Assembly: GCA_964023275.1 (NCBI GenBank)
Contig: OZ029914.1
Coordinates: 35,638,424 to 35,702,423 of the forward strand
DNA: 64,000 nt
Origin: Norana najaformis
Lineage: Eukaryota; Annelida; Clitellata; Crassiclitellata; Hormogastridae
Direction of reading: 5' to 3'
The notes below the pieces were generated by a model, which was not told where the DNA came from, did no database searches, and saw only the letters and a list, made by a program, of their open reading frames with translations. A program made the translations under genes and the position numbers. Each line of letters starts with the position of its first letter. Position 1 is the stretch's first letter. Shown in pieces: positions 50,224 to 53,935 of the stretch.

Positions 50224-52307
50224 GCAACACTAAAGCGAACACATTTGATTATACGCCTCTAAAGAAGTATGTGTGTGACATGTGGTCTATTCAATTAGCA
50301 CACTGGTCTTTAACCCAGCGATTGCAGGTTCGAGCTTGCTGCATGGACTCTGTGTAACGACCCTGAACAAATTGTTTGCGCACATATACCTCTGTCAACA
50401 GCAACAGAATTTTGTGGTGGCATAGGCTGGGATGTAAACAGCAAGTTCTGCCACTCACTGACTTCAGGTCCCGGACTGTATGATTCGCTCACTGCCTGCT
50501 CAAGGATGAAGAACAGGAAAATTGTGCCTCCCCTACGTCCCGATAGGGACACGGGAGCTTTATTTATAACAAAGAAGTATGGATGAAGGGCGGAGTGGCA
50601 TCTGTGGGCGTGGAATTCTTTAAATGGTCACCATCCAAGACCTAGCCAGGCTAGGTGTTGCTTATTTCTCTGCACGTTGGTTAGTTCACTGTATGTGCGA
50701 TTGATGTATCAACGTCGCAAAGACTCCAAATTAAGCACAAATTATGGCAAATAAACTGATTTCCAAAAGGTTATACATACTGTAGTTGCAGAGTATTAAA
50801 TTATTATTAGAGTATTAAACAATTTGTGAGATCCAGAAAACTAGTAGCAAATATGAAGCATGACAGTTATCAGTTAAAAAGAAAGAAAACACATACCTTC
50901 TACAATTCCCCGATAAAGATTTAGGTCCAAATGCGCTTCATGGCTTTTGCCATCTTCTTCAAAGACAAGAATTTTAAAACCAGGAGCAAGAACCGAGAAG
51001 TCTTTTCGAAGTAGAAGTGAAAACTGTCTGAAAATCAGAAGTTAAGACAATACATTTCATAATTAACCATGTTTGCTACATTTGTCTCAGGGCTAGTAAT
51101 AAGTTAACCCATTCATTTCTTTAAAAATAGTAATCTGTTGACTATAATAATATTTTTTCCGATTTAATTAAATTATAGAACATTTAAAGACCGTCTTAAA
51201 ACAGTCTTAAAGGTAAAAGTAACATTTATTTAGATGCCTCTGACACACTGTGCAAGAGTTGAAGGATAATTTGGCTGAAAGGCAGACACAAACACAGCAA
51301 AACCAAGAACCATTTAAACCATCTGACTTGTGTTACTAGGCATTTACCAAACTTCAAGAAATGGCCCTAATCACTCTTGGCGCTATGTAACATATCTGTG
51401 CCTGCCTGCATCACACGTATGTTAGTCACACAAAGGTTCCTAACTGGAAGCCACAGTGACAAGGTTTCATTACCATAGTTTGTTAATGACCTGTCCAATC
51501 ACACAATTTCTTGCAATGTGTCTCTTTGTACAATTACTAAACGGTTCTAGCATTATAAATCAGCCAACTTGGCATCATGAAAGTCAAGTTGTGGTTGCAC
51601 CTATATGTTCAAGGTACATAACAGAAGTAGCAGGATCAATCTGTTAGACTTACTGATTGAAATGCAAAAACTAACCTGCCGTAAGAGTCAAACGTGATCA
51701 GTTGCTCAACAGGATGTCGACTTCTCGTGTCACGTTTGACAATGCGACGTTTAATATTTGACACGGAAAGAGTCTCCCAGTATTTCAAGGATTCTTCTAA
51801 ACCTTTTTTGGATTCACCTTTAAACAACATTTGAAAAATCTATGCATGTTGTTGTTTCTTATTGCAGAGTGAGACTAAAGGACACTTTTTGTGCTTTATG
51901 AAAGTCAATTCACGTTTTTATTGAAAATTATGCAACACAGAGTTAAGATAACAGAGATGTGCAATGTGATTTACGAAACATCATCACTTGCCACATTGAA
52001 ATCATAGTTTAAGATTTCGTTTTGAAGACCTCGTTGGATTGCCAATTCAATTCATATGATTTAGTGAGTTCGTGACAGCCGAGACTGTAAGGGCCGTAAA
52101 ACAAAACTGTATAATAATAATAATAACAATGATGATGACGACGACATCGACGATGATGGATTAAAACTTGACGATCTTGCATTTACAAGATGACGTCTCC
52201 AGTAAAGATAATTTTTGCCCAATCTACACACAAGGAAAAACAAACTAGATGTAACTTTGACACTTGCCAGCAATACAAGACACTGCGACGACCGTCAAAC
52301 TCAACAT
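8453..52307 (-). CDS. ADAM17: Gene B: ADAM17/TACE-like transmembrane metalloprotease, about 23 exons (whole-gene span)
   Basis: ADAM17-type proteins are type I membrane proteases that shed ectodomains. I assembled this gene from minus-strand exons with AG/GT borders and matching phases. Their order is signal peptide, prodomain with cysteine switch RCGY, furin-type RPKR, catalytic domain, disintegrin-like domain ([15 protein letters not shown]), CCKNC and DCPAS modules, membrane-proximal domain (CKRCC), transmembrane helix and a Pro-rich tail with a stop at 8,453. This is the ADAM17 domain order, not that of ADAM10 or snake-venom-type ADAMs. The exon 11/12 junction is one base out of phase and exon 11 lacks the HE of HExxH, so the product may be a pseudoprotease, or the locus may be damaged. 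Introns hold LINEs, a gypsy element and a 3-kb inverted copy of exons 12-15. Identity is secure; activity and the exact start are not. Confidence 0.85.
9839..12214 (-). mobile_element. 5'-truncated LINE with endonuclease end and reverse transcriptase
   Basis: Four frames in succession read as one protein. They hold an endonuclease end ([20 protein letters not shown]), a thumb/palm start ([12 protein letters not shown]), [31 protein letters not shown], catalytic FADD (about 10,57x) and a tail with [16 protein letters not shown]. They are separated by stops or shifts near 11,210, 10,590 and 10,330. It lies in sense orientation in the last intron of gene B. Confidence 0.85.
12582..12635 (-). CDS. 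ADAM17: Gene B exon 22: cytoplasmic tail
   Basis: The 54-bp, phase 0/0 exon (acceptor TTTATGCAG, donor GTAATG) encodes [19 protein letters not shown] paralogous, shorter exon with the same borders exists in gene C (58,878-58,913, MRLPEHSATFGK). That supports it as a real exon even though tails are poorly conserved. Confidence 0.75.
12996..13497 (-). mobile_element. CR1/L2-like LINE 3' fragment
   Basis: The 155-codon minus-strand frame contains [37 protein letters not shown] and [15 protein letters not shown]. This is the classical C-terminal end of CR1/L2 LINEs. It is 5'-truncated. Confidence 0.85.
14330..14815 (+). mobile_element. Decayed copy of the CR1/L2-like LINE 3' end
   Basis: [19 protein letters not shown] matches [19 protein letters not shown] of the LINE at 34.4-37.1 kb. 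Pieces of the remaining C-terminus follow, with deletions and shifts. Confidence 0.75.
14820..15101 (-). other. Unidentified 93-codon ORF
   Basis: A minus-strand frame ends in [16 protein letters not shown]...[17 protein letters not shown] and a stop at 14,820. The composition looks like coding sequence, but I do not recognise a family. It lies between tail exons 21 and 22 of gene B, next to a LINE remnant. It could be a retro-inserted gene fragment. Confidence 0.3.
15883..15969 (-). CDS. ADAM17: Gene B exon 21: proline-rich cytoplasmic tail
   Basis: The 87-bp exon (acceptor TTTTCTTAG, donor GTGAGT, phase 0/0) encodes [20 protein letters not shown] and ends GKQALRR. The PPSSPPP run resembles SH3-binding and proline-directed kinase sites, as in the human tail. 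It joins exon 20 in phase. Sequence conservation of ADAM17 tails is low, so the assignment rests on phase, splice sites and composition. Confidence 0.7.
16091..16200. repeat. 55-bp tandem duplication
   Basis: Two adjacent near-perfect copies of a unit starting CATGTAACTTTAAAAAAATT, period 55 bp, in intron 20 of gene B, upstream of exon 21. A similar two-copy repeat with period about 47 lies at 59,204-59,296. Confidence 0.9.
16600..16680. repeat. (ATT)n microsatellites
   Basis: ATT/TAA-rich trinucleotide runs in intron 20. Comparable runs lie at 28,200-28,350 and, mirrored, 42,410-42,500 (both inverted-repeat arms), and at 44,460-44,520. Confidence 0.85.
18002..18090 (-). CDS. ADAM17: Gene B exon 20: transmembrane helix
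   Basis: The 89-bp exon (acceptor TATTGTAG, donor GTAAGT, phase 1 in and 0 out) encodes [19 protein letters not shown] followed by [10 protein letters not shown]. It matches '[28 protein letters not shown]' residue for residue in the NNIV..SLI.W.P core. This is the single membrane anchor. Confidence 0.9.
18501..18558 (-). CDS. ADAM17: Gene B exon 19: juxtamembrane segment
   Basis: With acceptor ATACAGTCAG, this 58-bp exon reads [19 protein letters not shown]. It resembles the ADAM17 stalk helix 'RFWDFIDQLSINTF' that precedes the membrane. Phase 0 in and 1 out fit exons 18 and 20. The donor (GTAGCC) is modest, and an alternative donor lies 21 bp downstream, so the 3' border is less certain than the identity. 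Confidence 0.65.
19122..19247 (-). other. Candidate alternative terminal exon downstream of exon 18
   Basis: This is the same arrangement as 62-187: acceptor ACTGGTCACAG, phase-0 frame [18 protein letters not shown]..., stop at 19,122. It lies between exon 18 and the juxtamembrane exon of gene B. Use of it would yield a soluble form. A more decayed relative of the flanking sequence lies at 17.7-17.95 kb. Confidence 0.25.
20152..20276 (-). CDS. ADAM17: Gene B exon 18: membrane-proximal domain
   Basis: The 125-bp exon (acceptor TTCTCCAG, donor GTGAGC, phase 1 in and 0 out) encodes [19 protein letters not shown] and [13 protein letters not shown]. It matches 'NSCKVCCRDLSGRCVPYV..GKPCTVGFCDMNGKC'. 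The CxxC in CKRCC is the ADAM17 motif implicated in redox control of shedding (family knowledge). Confidence 0.9.
20953..21026 (-). CDS. ADAM17: Gene B exon 17: membrane-proximal domain
   Basis: The 74-bp exon (acceptor CTGTGCAG, donor GTAACA, phase 2 in and 1 out) encodes [20 protein letters not shown] then SCDT. It aligns with '[25 protein letters not shown]'. Paralogous copies lie at 1,884-1,957 and 60,273-60,346. Confidence 0.9.
21349..21564 (-). other. Conserved unidentified ORF in intron 16
   Basis: Following a TTTCAG acceptor, the minus strand reads [17 protein letters not shown]... and [15 protein letters not shown]... for about 70 residues. A near-identical frame exists at 60,908-61,117. 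The third copy (about 2,288-2,497) has a 1-bp insertion that shifts it. Its phase does not fit exons 16 or 17. I do not recognise it. Confidence 0.3.
21799..21861 (-). CDS. ADAM17: Gene B exon 16: disintegrin/membrane-proximal linker
   Basis: The 63-bp exon (acceptor TTCTGTAG, donor GTAAAG, phase 2/2) encodes [20 protein letters not shown]. It corresponds to 'NSSECPPPGNAEDDTVCLD'. Nearly identical copies occur at 2,730-2,792 and 61,350-61,412. A gypsy element separates it from exon 15. Confidence 0.88.
22430..23066 (+). mobile_element. LINE remnants upstream of gypsy copy 2
   Basis: Near-identical to 3,360-3,996, with [20 protein letters not shown] just before the LTR-like start. The reverse transcriptase piece seems to resume beyond the gypsy element at 27,240. 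Confidence 0.7.
23067..23183 (+). repeat. Candidate short 5' LTR (copy 2)
   Basis: A 117-bp stretch starts TGTTGTAATATTGTGAC, contains CTATAAAA and ends ACA just before a TCTGGCGACGAGG leader that could serve as primer-binding site. Equivalent stretches occur at 3,997-4,113 and 62,674-62,790. Without a 3' LTR, the left border is inferred from the TG...CA rule and from where LINE homology stops. Confidence 0.5.
23067..27083 (+). mobile_element. Ty3/gypsy retrotransposon, copy 2 (gag-pol remnant)
   Basis: The order is LTR-like 5' end, leader with TCTGGCGACGAGG, gag (23,223 on), double zinc knuckle ([13 protein letters not shown]), protease (IDSGAS), reverse transcriptase, RNase H and integrase, ending at 27,083. 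It is broken by an in-frame stop in gag (about 23,307), a 2-bp gag deletion near 23,537 and several pol stops and shifts. No 3' LTR is seen before LINE sequence at 27,240. It lies antisense to gene B between exons 15 and 16. Confidence 0.85.
27240..27640 (+). mobile_element. CR1/L2-like LINE C-terminal remnant
   Basis: Reads [26 protein letters not shown] and a degenerate end, typical of the region after the reverse transcriptase. With 22,9xx-23,066 it may be the other half of a LINE split by gypsy copy 2. Confidence 0.65.
28400..28501 (-). CDS. ADAM17: Gene B exon 15: disintegrin-like domain, second half
   Basis: The 102-bp exon (acceptor TTCTAACAG, donor GTGCAAGT, phase 2/2) encodes [19 protein letters not shown] followed by [14 protein letters not shown]. 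The CCKNCQ core is the same as in ADAM17 ('[24 protein letters not shown]'). Phase agrees with exons 14 and 16. Confidence 0.88.
28861..28987 (-). CDS. ADAM17: Gene B exon 14: disintegrin-like domain
   Basis: The 127-bp exon (acceptor TATTTCAG, donor GTGTAG) encodes [18 protein letters not shown] followed by [15 protein letters not shown]. This is the ADAM17 pattern 'VCGNSRVDEGEECDPG..DTCCNSDC'. Phase is 1 in and 2 out. Its protein is identical to the right-arm copy at 41,781-41,907, but only this copy keeps the GT donor. Confidence 0.92.
29475..29541 (-). CDS. ADAM17: Gene B exon 13: end of catalytic domain
   Basis: The 67-bp exon (acceptor TGTTTTAG, donor GTAACA, phase 0 in and 1 out) encodes [19 protein letters not shown] then CFI. 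It corresponds to '[22 protein letters not shown]', including both cysteines. It lies in the left inverted-repeat arm. Confidence 0.9.
29931..30043 (-). CDS. ADAM17: Gene B exon 12: end of metalloprotease domain (third His and Met-turn)
   Basis: The 113-bp exon (acceptor ATTTTAAG, donor GTATGT) encodes [12 protein letters not shown], giving the second and third zinc-ligand His and the following Asp. [12 protein letters not shown] then supplies the Met-turn. It ends SGQDKNNI in phase 0. These match '[31 protein letters not shown]'. It lies in the left arm of the large inverted repeat and is the more canonical of the two copies. Confidence 0.9.
30753..32267. other. Spacer between the inverted arms
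   Basis: About 1.5 kb unique to this window. Apart from the promoter-like cluster at 31,957-32,045, I see no exon, and the longest frame (31,634-31,960 minus) has no recognisable domain. Confidence 0.6.
31957..32045. promoter_or_regulatory. Promoter-like cluster in the hairpin loop
   Basis: Within 90 bp there are two CCAATCA boxes (31,957 and 31,997), TGCGCATG (31,981), an AP-1 type TGACTCA (32,024) and TTACGTCA (32,038). They sit in the spacer between the two inverted arms. The cluster is suggestive, not proof, of a promoter able to read toward the right-arm exons. Confidence 0.3.
32268..32656 (+). repeat. Inverted flanking repeat C (left)
   Basis: About 390 bp beginning near GGGTCATTTCATGTCAAATC and ending at GGCAGTACGAAT. 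Its reverse complement occurs at about 43,060-43,442. The two copies bracket the right arm. Probably a dispersed repeat; no coding sequence seen. Confidence 0.8.
33430..33533 (+). pseudogene. Inverted copy of exon 12 in the right arm
   Basis: This plus-strand exon keeps AG and GT borders and an open frame. It is 9 bp shorter than exon 12 and reads [18 protein letters not shown] then [15 protein letters not shown]. The Met-turn Tyr becomes Ser and three codons are lost. It lies antisense inside a gene B intron with no upstream plus-strand exons, so I treat it as a decaying duplicate. Confidence 0.75.
33999..34170. repeat. (AGT)n-(ACT)n-(AGT)n trinucleotide palindrome
   Basis: Runs of AGT, then ACT, then AGT with interruptions form a self-complementary microsatellite next to the LINE 3' end. 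The long poly-Val, poly-Ser and poly-Thr frames here are artefacts of it. Confidence 0.9.
34433..37110 (-). CDS. LINE ORF2: C-terminal endonuclease half and reverse transcriptase
   Basis: The frame is open for nearly 900 codons. It contains the end of an APE-type endonuclease ([23 protein letters not shown]). The reverse transcriptase follows, with [28 protein letters not shown] and the catalytic YADD (about 35,38x). The CR1/L2-type carboxy end ([27 protein letters not shown]) ends with a stop at 34,433. The long open frame implies a young copy. A decayed relative lies at 14.3-14.8 kb. Confidence 0.9.
37114..39703 (+). mobile_element. 2.59-kb CACTA-like DNA transposon
   Basis: Perfect 12-bp terminal inverted repeats CACTGGCCAACA (37,114-37,125 and 39,692-39,703) are flanked by the direct repeat TAG (37,111-37,113 and 39,704-39,706). 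The host LINE frame is continuous when the element and one TAG are removed. CACTG termini with a 3-bp duplication fit the CACTA/CMC group. It carries a single intact ORF and is the youngest layer of the nest. Confidence 0.88.
37720..39525 (+). CDS. Uncharacterised transposon-encoded protein, probable transposase (601 aa)
   Basis: The 601-codon frame is intact. The N-terminal 100 or so residues hold Cys pairs (CYICG, CKTCI, CYFC) typical of a zinc-binding domain. An acidic Ser-rich linker follows ([13 protein letters not shown]). The C-terminal core has [12 protein letters not shown], then [10 protein letters not shown] with nearby His residues, and GERFHQD. Homologous 'hypothetical proteins' recur in arthropods and cnidarians (recollection, not a search). 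Its place inside TIRs argues for a transposase; Asp in CVDLK and Glu in GERFHQD are candidate acidic catalytic residues, unproven. The last about 25 residues are hydrophobic. A 5' intron is possible: TTTTTTAG precedes the start by about 45 bp. Confidence 0.75.
   Translation: MATSRRSCVNHPDIFCYICGEYTLKANRKPISEFVKRAYVGYFGVKLGDQDKQWAPHTVCKTCIEQLRHWTIGKRSCLKFGVPMVWREQINHFDDCYFCMVNIIGINRNNRHKLSYPDIPSARRPVPHSDIVRVPPFRELPQLSDDETCMSNIGQDDESKESGGSDSDFQSTSHSERFDQKELSDLIRDLNLSKESSELLASRLKEKNALQPGTKITIYRNREKDLLPFFTEDNNLVFCNDISNLLKKIGLSDYSPDEWRLFIDSSKRSLKCVLLNNGNKFGSIPIGHSTRMKEEYNAISLVLEKIKYKEHQWVICVDLKMVNFLLGQQSGYTKYPCFLCLWDSRAKHEHWTRKDWPSRKDMVVGAQNVIKESLVARDRIILPPLHIKLGLMKQFVRALNKEGSCFEYIVHKSPGITMEKLKAGIFDGPQIRQLMNDPLFIPSMNEIESCAWSSFVLVTKNFLGNKKADNYAQLVEDMLLHFNKLGCNMSIKVHYLHSHLDRFPENLGDFSEEQGERFHQDIKTMENRYKGRWDAHMMADYCWNIMRDCSGRCHTWKSYKRSFFGVERLEIFITNLFCLVSYKYSFRYYHFLLSICIIMFI
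39707..40451 (-). CDS. LINE ORF2: N-terminal part with 2A-like motif and endonuclease start
   Basis: A hydrophobic leader is followed by GDIHPNPGP (40,164-40,190), resembling the 2A-like peptides known from several APE-type LINEs. The endonuclease start follows: [30 protein letters not shown]. The frame runs straight into the CACTA-like element at 39,706. Removing that element and one copy of its 3-bp duplication restores continuity with the ORF at 37,110. Confidence 0.85.
41223..41289 (+). pseudogene. Inverted copy of exon 13 in the right arm
   Basis: This 67-bp plus-strand exon has the same borders and protein ([19 protein letters not shown]) as 29,475-29,541. It is separated from its exon 12 copy by the 7.3-kb nested insertion at 33,830-41,121. 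Confidence 0.8.
41781..41907 (+). pseudogene. Inverted copy of exon 14 with broken splice donor
   Basis: This 127-bp plus-strand copy of the disintegrin exon encodes the same protein as 28,861-28,987. The donor reads CTCG|TTGTAG instead of CTCG|GTGTAG. Loss of GT would prevent normal splicing to the exon 15 copy. Confidence 0.85.
42267..42368 (+). pseudogene. Inverted copy of exon 15 in the right arm
   Basis: This 102-bp plus-strand exon keeps AG and GT borders and the same protein ([14 protein letters not shown]) as 28,400-28,501. No plus-strand copy of exon 16 follows, so the antisense cassette stops here. Confidence 0.8.
43060..43442 (-). repeat. Inverted flanking repeat C' (right)
   Basis: Reverse-complement partner of 32,268-32,656. 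It directly abuts the outer end of the right arm (junction near TATCAATATTCGTACTG). Several indels and substitutions separate the two copies, more than between the exon-bearing arms. Confidence 0.8.
43515..43641 (-). CDS. ADAM17: Gene B exon 11: metalloprotease domain, zinc site altered
   Basis: The acceptor GGTAATTAG joins exon 10 in phase. The exon reads [15 protein letters not shown], then [18 protein letters not shown] and SEAVALG. It aligns with '[43 protein letters not shown]'. Where the family has HELG, this exon has VALG, so the first zinc-binding His and the catalytic Glu are absent. The only GT donor leaves phase 2, while exon 12 needs phase 1. Either the gene is inactive here, a small exon was missed, or one G was gained in the GGG at the border. 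Confidence 0.55.
44156..44276 (-). CDS. ADAM17: Gene B exon 10: metalloprotease domain
   Basis: The 121-bp exon (acceptor GCTTTAAG, donor GTAAGC, phase 0 in and 1 out) encodes [17 protein letters not shown] and DVLGIAWLG. It matches '[24 protein letters not shown]' strongly. A non-LTR retrotransposon tail (44.56-45.70 kb) lies in the intron just upstream. Confidence 0.85.
44560..45700 (+). mobile_element. 3' end of a non-LTR retrotransposon with restriction-like endonuclease features
   Basis: Three overlapping frames encode a reverse-transcriptase C-terminal region, a Cys/His knuckle ([14 protein letters not shown]) and then [10 protein letters not shown]...[12 protein letters not shown] followed by WD resembles the PD-(D/E)xK nuclease of R2-like LINEs. 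Stops and shifts occur near 44,922 and 45,26x. It lies antisense to gene B between exons 9 and 10. Confidence 0.65.
46128..46187 (-). CDS. ADAM17: Gene B exon 9: metalloprotease domain
   Basis: The 60-bp, phase 0/0 exon (acceptor TTTCCTCAG, donor GTATTT) encodes [18 protein letters not shown]. It corresponds to '[21 protein letters not shown]', with the Trp-Asp pair conserved. It joins in frame to exon 10 ([17 protein letters not shown]). Confidence 0.75.
46776..46862 (-). CDS. ADAM17: Gene B exon 8: metalloprotease domain
   Basis: The 87-bp exon has acceptor TTCTTTTAG and donor GTATGT, phase 0/0. It encodes [18 protein letters not shown] and [10 protein letters not shown], aligning with '[31 protein letters not shown]'. 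After it, about 15 residues of the family alignment appear to be missing before exon 9. A further small exon or a real deletion is possible. Confidence 0.8.
47542..47669 (-). CDS. ADAM17: Gene B exon 7: furin site and start of metalloprotease domain
   Basis: The 128-bp exon has acceptor ATTTCAG and donor GTTAAT. It encodes SRPKRD, a convertase-type site (R-x-K-R), then [18 protein letters not shown] and TETTNRL. These match 'RVKRR..MKNTCKLLVVADHRFYRYM..ESTTTNYL' of ADAM17. Phase is 1 in and 0 out. The site would separate prodomain from catalytic domain in the secretory pathway. Confidence 0.85.
48192..48268 (-). repeat. tRNA-derived sequence (SINE head or tRNA pseudogene)
   Basis: The minus strand has a box A-like TAGCCGATTGG and, 33 bp later, a box B-like GATTCGAGCC, with TTGACTTTTAAGGCGG between. 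Stems pair poorly, so a functional tRNA is unlikely. It sits between exons 6 and 7 of gene B. Confidence 0.45.
48696..48772 (-). CDS. ADAM17: Gene B exon 6: prodomain with cysteine switch
   Basis: The 77-bp exon has acceptor TTGTTTAG and donor GTACGTG. It encodes [18 protein letters not shown]. The Cys corresponds to the ADAM17 cysteine-switch residue in the PKVCGY motif, which in family members holds the zinc of the latent protease. Phase is 2 in and 1 out. Keeping the switch is notable because HExxH is not intact in exon 11. Confidence 0.85.
49594..49676 (-). CDS. ADAM17: Gene B exon 5: prodomain
   Basis: The 83-bp exon (phase 0 in, 2 out) encodes [20 protein letters not shown] followed by DLRWDNN. 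This is the counterpart of '[26 protein letters not shown]'. A (CATC)n-type tandem repeat lies within 50 bp upstream of its acceptor on the transcribed strand, which could affect branch-point use. Confidence 0.8.
49717..49836. repeat. (CATC/CACC)n tandem repeat
   Basis: Imperfect CATC/CACC tetranucleotide repeats over about 120 bp, just upstream (in gene B sense) of exon 5. The His/Pro-rich frames over it are not genes. Confidence 0.9.
49995..50086 (-). CDS. ADAM17: Gene B exon 4: prodomain
   Basis: The 92-bp exon has acceptor TTTCTAG and donor GTAAGT. It encodes [20 protein letters not shown] and ends VSELYVVE. It aligns with the prodomain segment '[34 protein letters not shown]'. Phase is 1 in and 0 out. 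The next exon begins with Pro, reproducing the conserved Glu-Pro at this border. Confidence 0.85.
50165..50220. repeat. (AT)n microsatellite
   Basis: Nearly pure TA repeat with one G interruption, in intron 3. Similar (AT)n tracts lie at 55,929-55,972 and about 59,055-59,092. Confidence 0.9.
50283..50345 (+). repeat. Weak tRNA-like sequence
   Basis: GGTCTATTCAATTAGCACAC followed by CTGGTCTTTAACCCAG and GGTTCGAGC resembles D-, anticodon- and T-arms. Acceptor pairing is not convincing. Probably another SINE remnant. Confidence 0.3.
50897..51027 (-). CDS. ADAM17: Gene B exon 3: prodomain
   Basis: The 131-bp exon has acceptor TTTTCAG and donor GTATGTG. It encodes [20 protein letters not shown] followed by [20 protein letters not shown]. 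This matches the ADAM17 prodomain segment where a hydrophobic strand is followed by 'VVVVDGKNE..'. Phase is 2 in and 1 out, consistent with both neighbours. Confidence 0.85.
51676..51817 (-). CDS. ADAM17: Gene B exon 2: N-terminal prodomain
   Basis: The 142-bp exon (phase 1 in, phase 2 out, donor GTTAGT) encodes [13 protein letters not shown] and [16 protein letters not shown]. This corresponds to the 'YDILSLSN..VRKRD' start of the ADAM17 prodomain. It splices in phase to exon 3, giving ..SYGR-QFSLLL... The acceptor chosen is the one whose phase fits exon 1; an upstream acceptor at 51,840 would also leave the frame open. Confidence 0.8.
52256..52307 (-). CDS. ADAM17: Gene B exon 1: initiator Met and signal peptide (candidate)
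   Basis: The ATG at 52,307 opens a hydrophobic stretch [17 protein letters not shown], compatible with a short secretory signal peptide. The exon ends in phase 1 at a GTTACA donor. That phase joins the acceptor TTTAAAG at 51,818 of exon 2. The donor is weak, and there is an alternative Met inside the upstream ORF of exon 2, so this first exon is a reasoned choice rather than a certainty. Confidence 0.5.
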
Positions 52308-52542
52308 TTGAAAAACTATTACCGGCGTCATAACAGACTGACGATAAATAAGTTTTAAAAATTTAAAAACATAAAATTCTGAGACGACACTAATCTTCAC
52401 TAGTTAGCATATTGAAATAACCACATATTAACTTTTCACACGAATATTTGGTAATATTCAGCTTTCACATCGGCGTATTTTTCGAATCTTTGACAGCGTC
52501 TAACCACAGATTATCTATCGAAATACTCAACACCCCAATAAG

Positions 52543-52550
52543 TGACGTCA
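52543..52550. promoter_or_regulatory. Perfect CRE palindrome upstream of gene B
   Basis: TGACGTCA lies 236 bp upstream of the candidate gene B ATG on the transcribed strand. The site is the CREB/ATF consensus. It is placed where a promoter would be expected, but there is no transcript evidence. Confidence 0.35.
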
Positions 52551-52564
52551 TTGTTATTGCGCCG

Positions 52565-53935
52565 CTGCTGAGAGAGAGAGATTTATTGACAACCAAAAAT
52601 AATAAACAAATACAATTATGGTCTGTCACCTACAATGGTGCCAATGGGTTGACATAAAAGGAACAAACAGTTCCGCTACGAAGGTTACCTATTTGCATCA
52701 TGGATTACAAATATGTGACAGTATAATACTGAGTAAAACAACTAATAATCTAAAATATAAAGTAATTATTATAATCAATGTCATTGCAAAAACCTAAACA
52801 AAACATAAAACACTTTACTAAGCACCAAATTTACTTAACTAAGTGCATTGAGTATATGAGATTTTAGACTTGTTTTAAACTGGTATAATGTTGGCAAGCT
52901 AGTAAGAACAGTTGACAGAGAATTCCAGAATGACGGTCCACAAATTATAATATTATACTGTCTATTAGTAGTGTGAACAGAATGTTTATGATACATATGA
53001 GATGATCGTGTATAGTGACCATGCACATCTGAATTCATACAAAAGTATTGGTAGAAGTCCACAGGTAAACCTATTTGCAATTTATTAATACAATCAAAAG
53101 GCAATATTCATTGACTGTGAAAGGACAATCGAGTGCTGGTTCTGAAGGATAGATTAAAAATAATTCTGATGATGCGTTTCTGTAGGGTTCTAAGATTAGA
53201 CAGGCGAGTATGATATGTGGAAGCCCAAACAATGTTGCAGTACGAGATATATGGATATATTAAGGAGTAATATACGTTCATTAATATTTTTTGGGTAATT
53301 TGTGGCGGATAAGAGAGATAATACCATTATGTTTTATATTTTTTTAGATATGATATTTATATGTCCTTTCCAAGTCAAATGTTCGTCAATGTGAACTCCT
53401 AGAAATTTTGTGGATGACACCTGATTTATATTTACATTATCTATTTTTATACTGAGATTACATTTAGGTATAATTTTCCTCTGTGAGCTAAATAATATGA
53501 AATTCGTTTTCTTAATATTTAGTGATAGTTTATTTGCTTTGAACCATGCTGACGCCATTTTTAGCTCTTCATTAATTTTATTAACCAGCAATTCAAAAGA
53601 TTTGTCAGACATGAATACATTGGTGTCGTCAGCAAACAGAATAAAATGGAGCAATGAGGAAGAGTTCGATATATCATTGACATAAATTAGAAACAGTAGT
53701 GGGCCTAAGACAGAGCCTTGAGGCACACCACAGGTAAGATAAGATTCACAGGAAGTGTACCCATTATATGAAACACATTGCCATTCATTAGGTAAGTAAT
53801 CAGATAATCATTTTAAACACATTCCTCGTATGCCACAATGTTCAAGTTTGTTTAACAGAATATCATGATTCACATTGTCAAATGCTTTAGACAAGTCCAA
53901 AAAACTGTCTGCCATTAATTTGCAATGTAATGTAA
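52565..53935 (-). mobile_element. CR1/Jockey-like LINE, 5'-truncated
   Basis: Minus strand: [42 protein letters not shown] (catalytic FADD, about 53,64x), then a C-terminal piece with GPSFWNSLSTVLTSLPTLYQF ending at about 52,835. At least one shift separates the two frames. It sits just upstream of the gene B candidate promoter. Confidence 0.85.
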
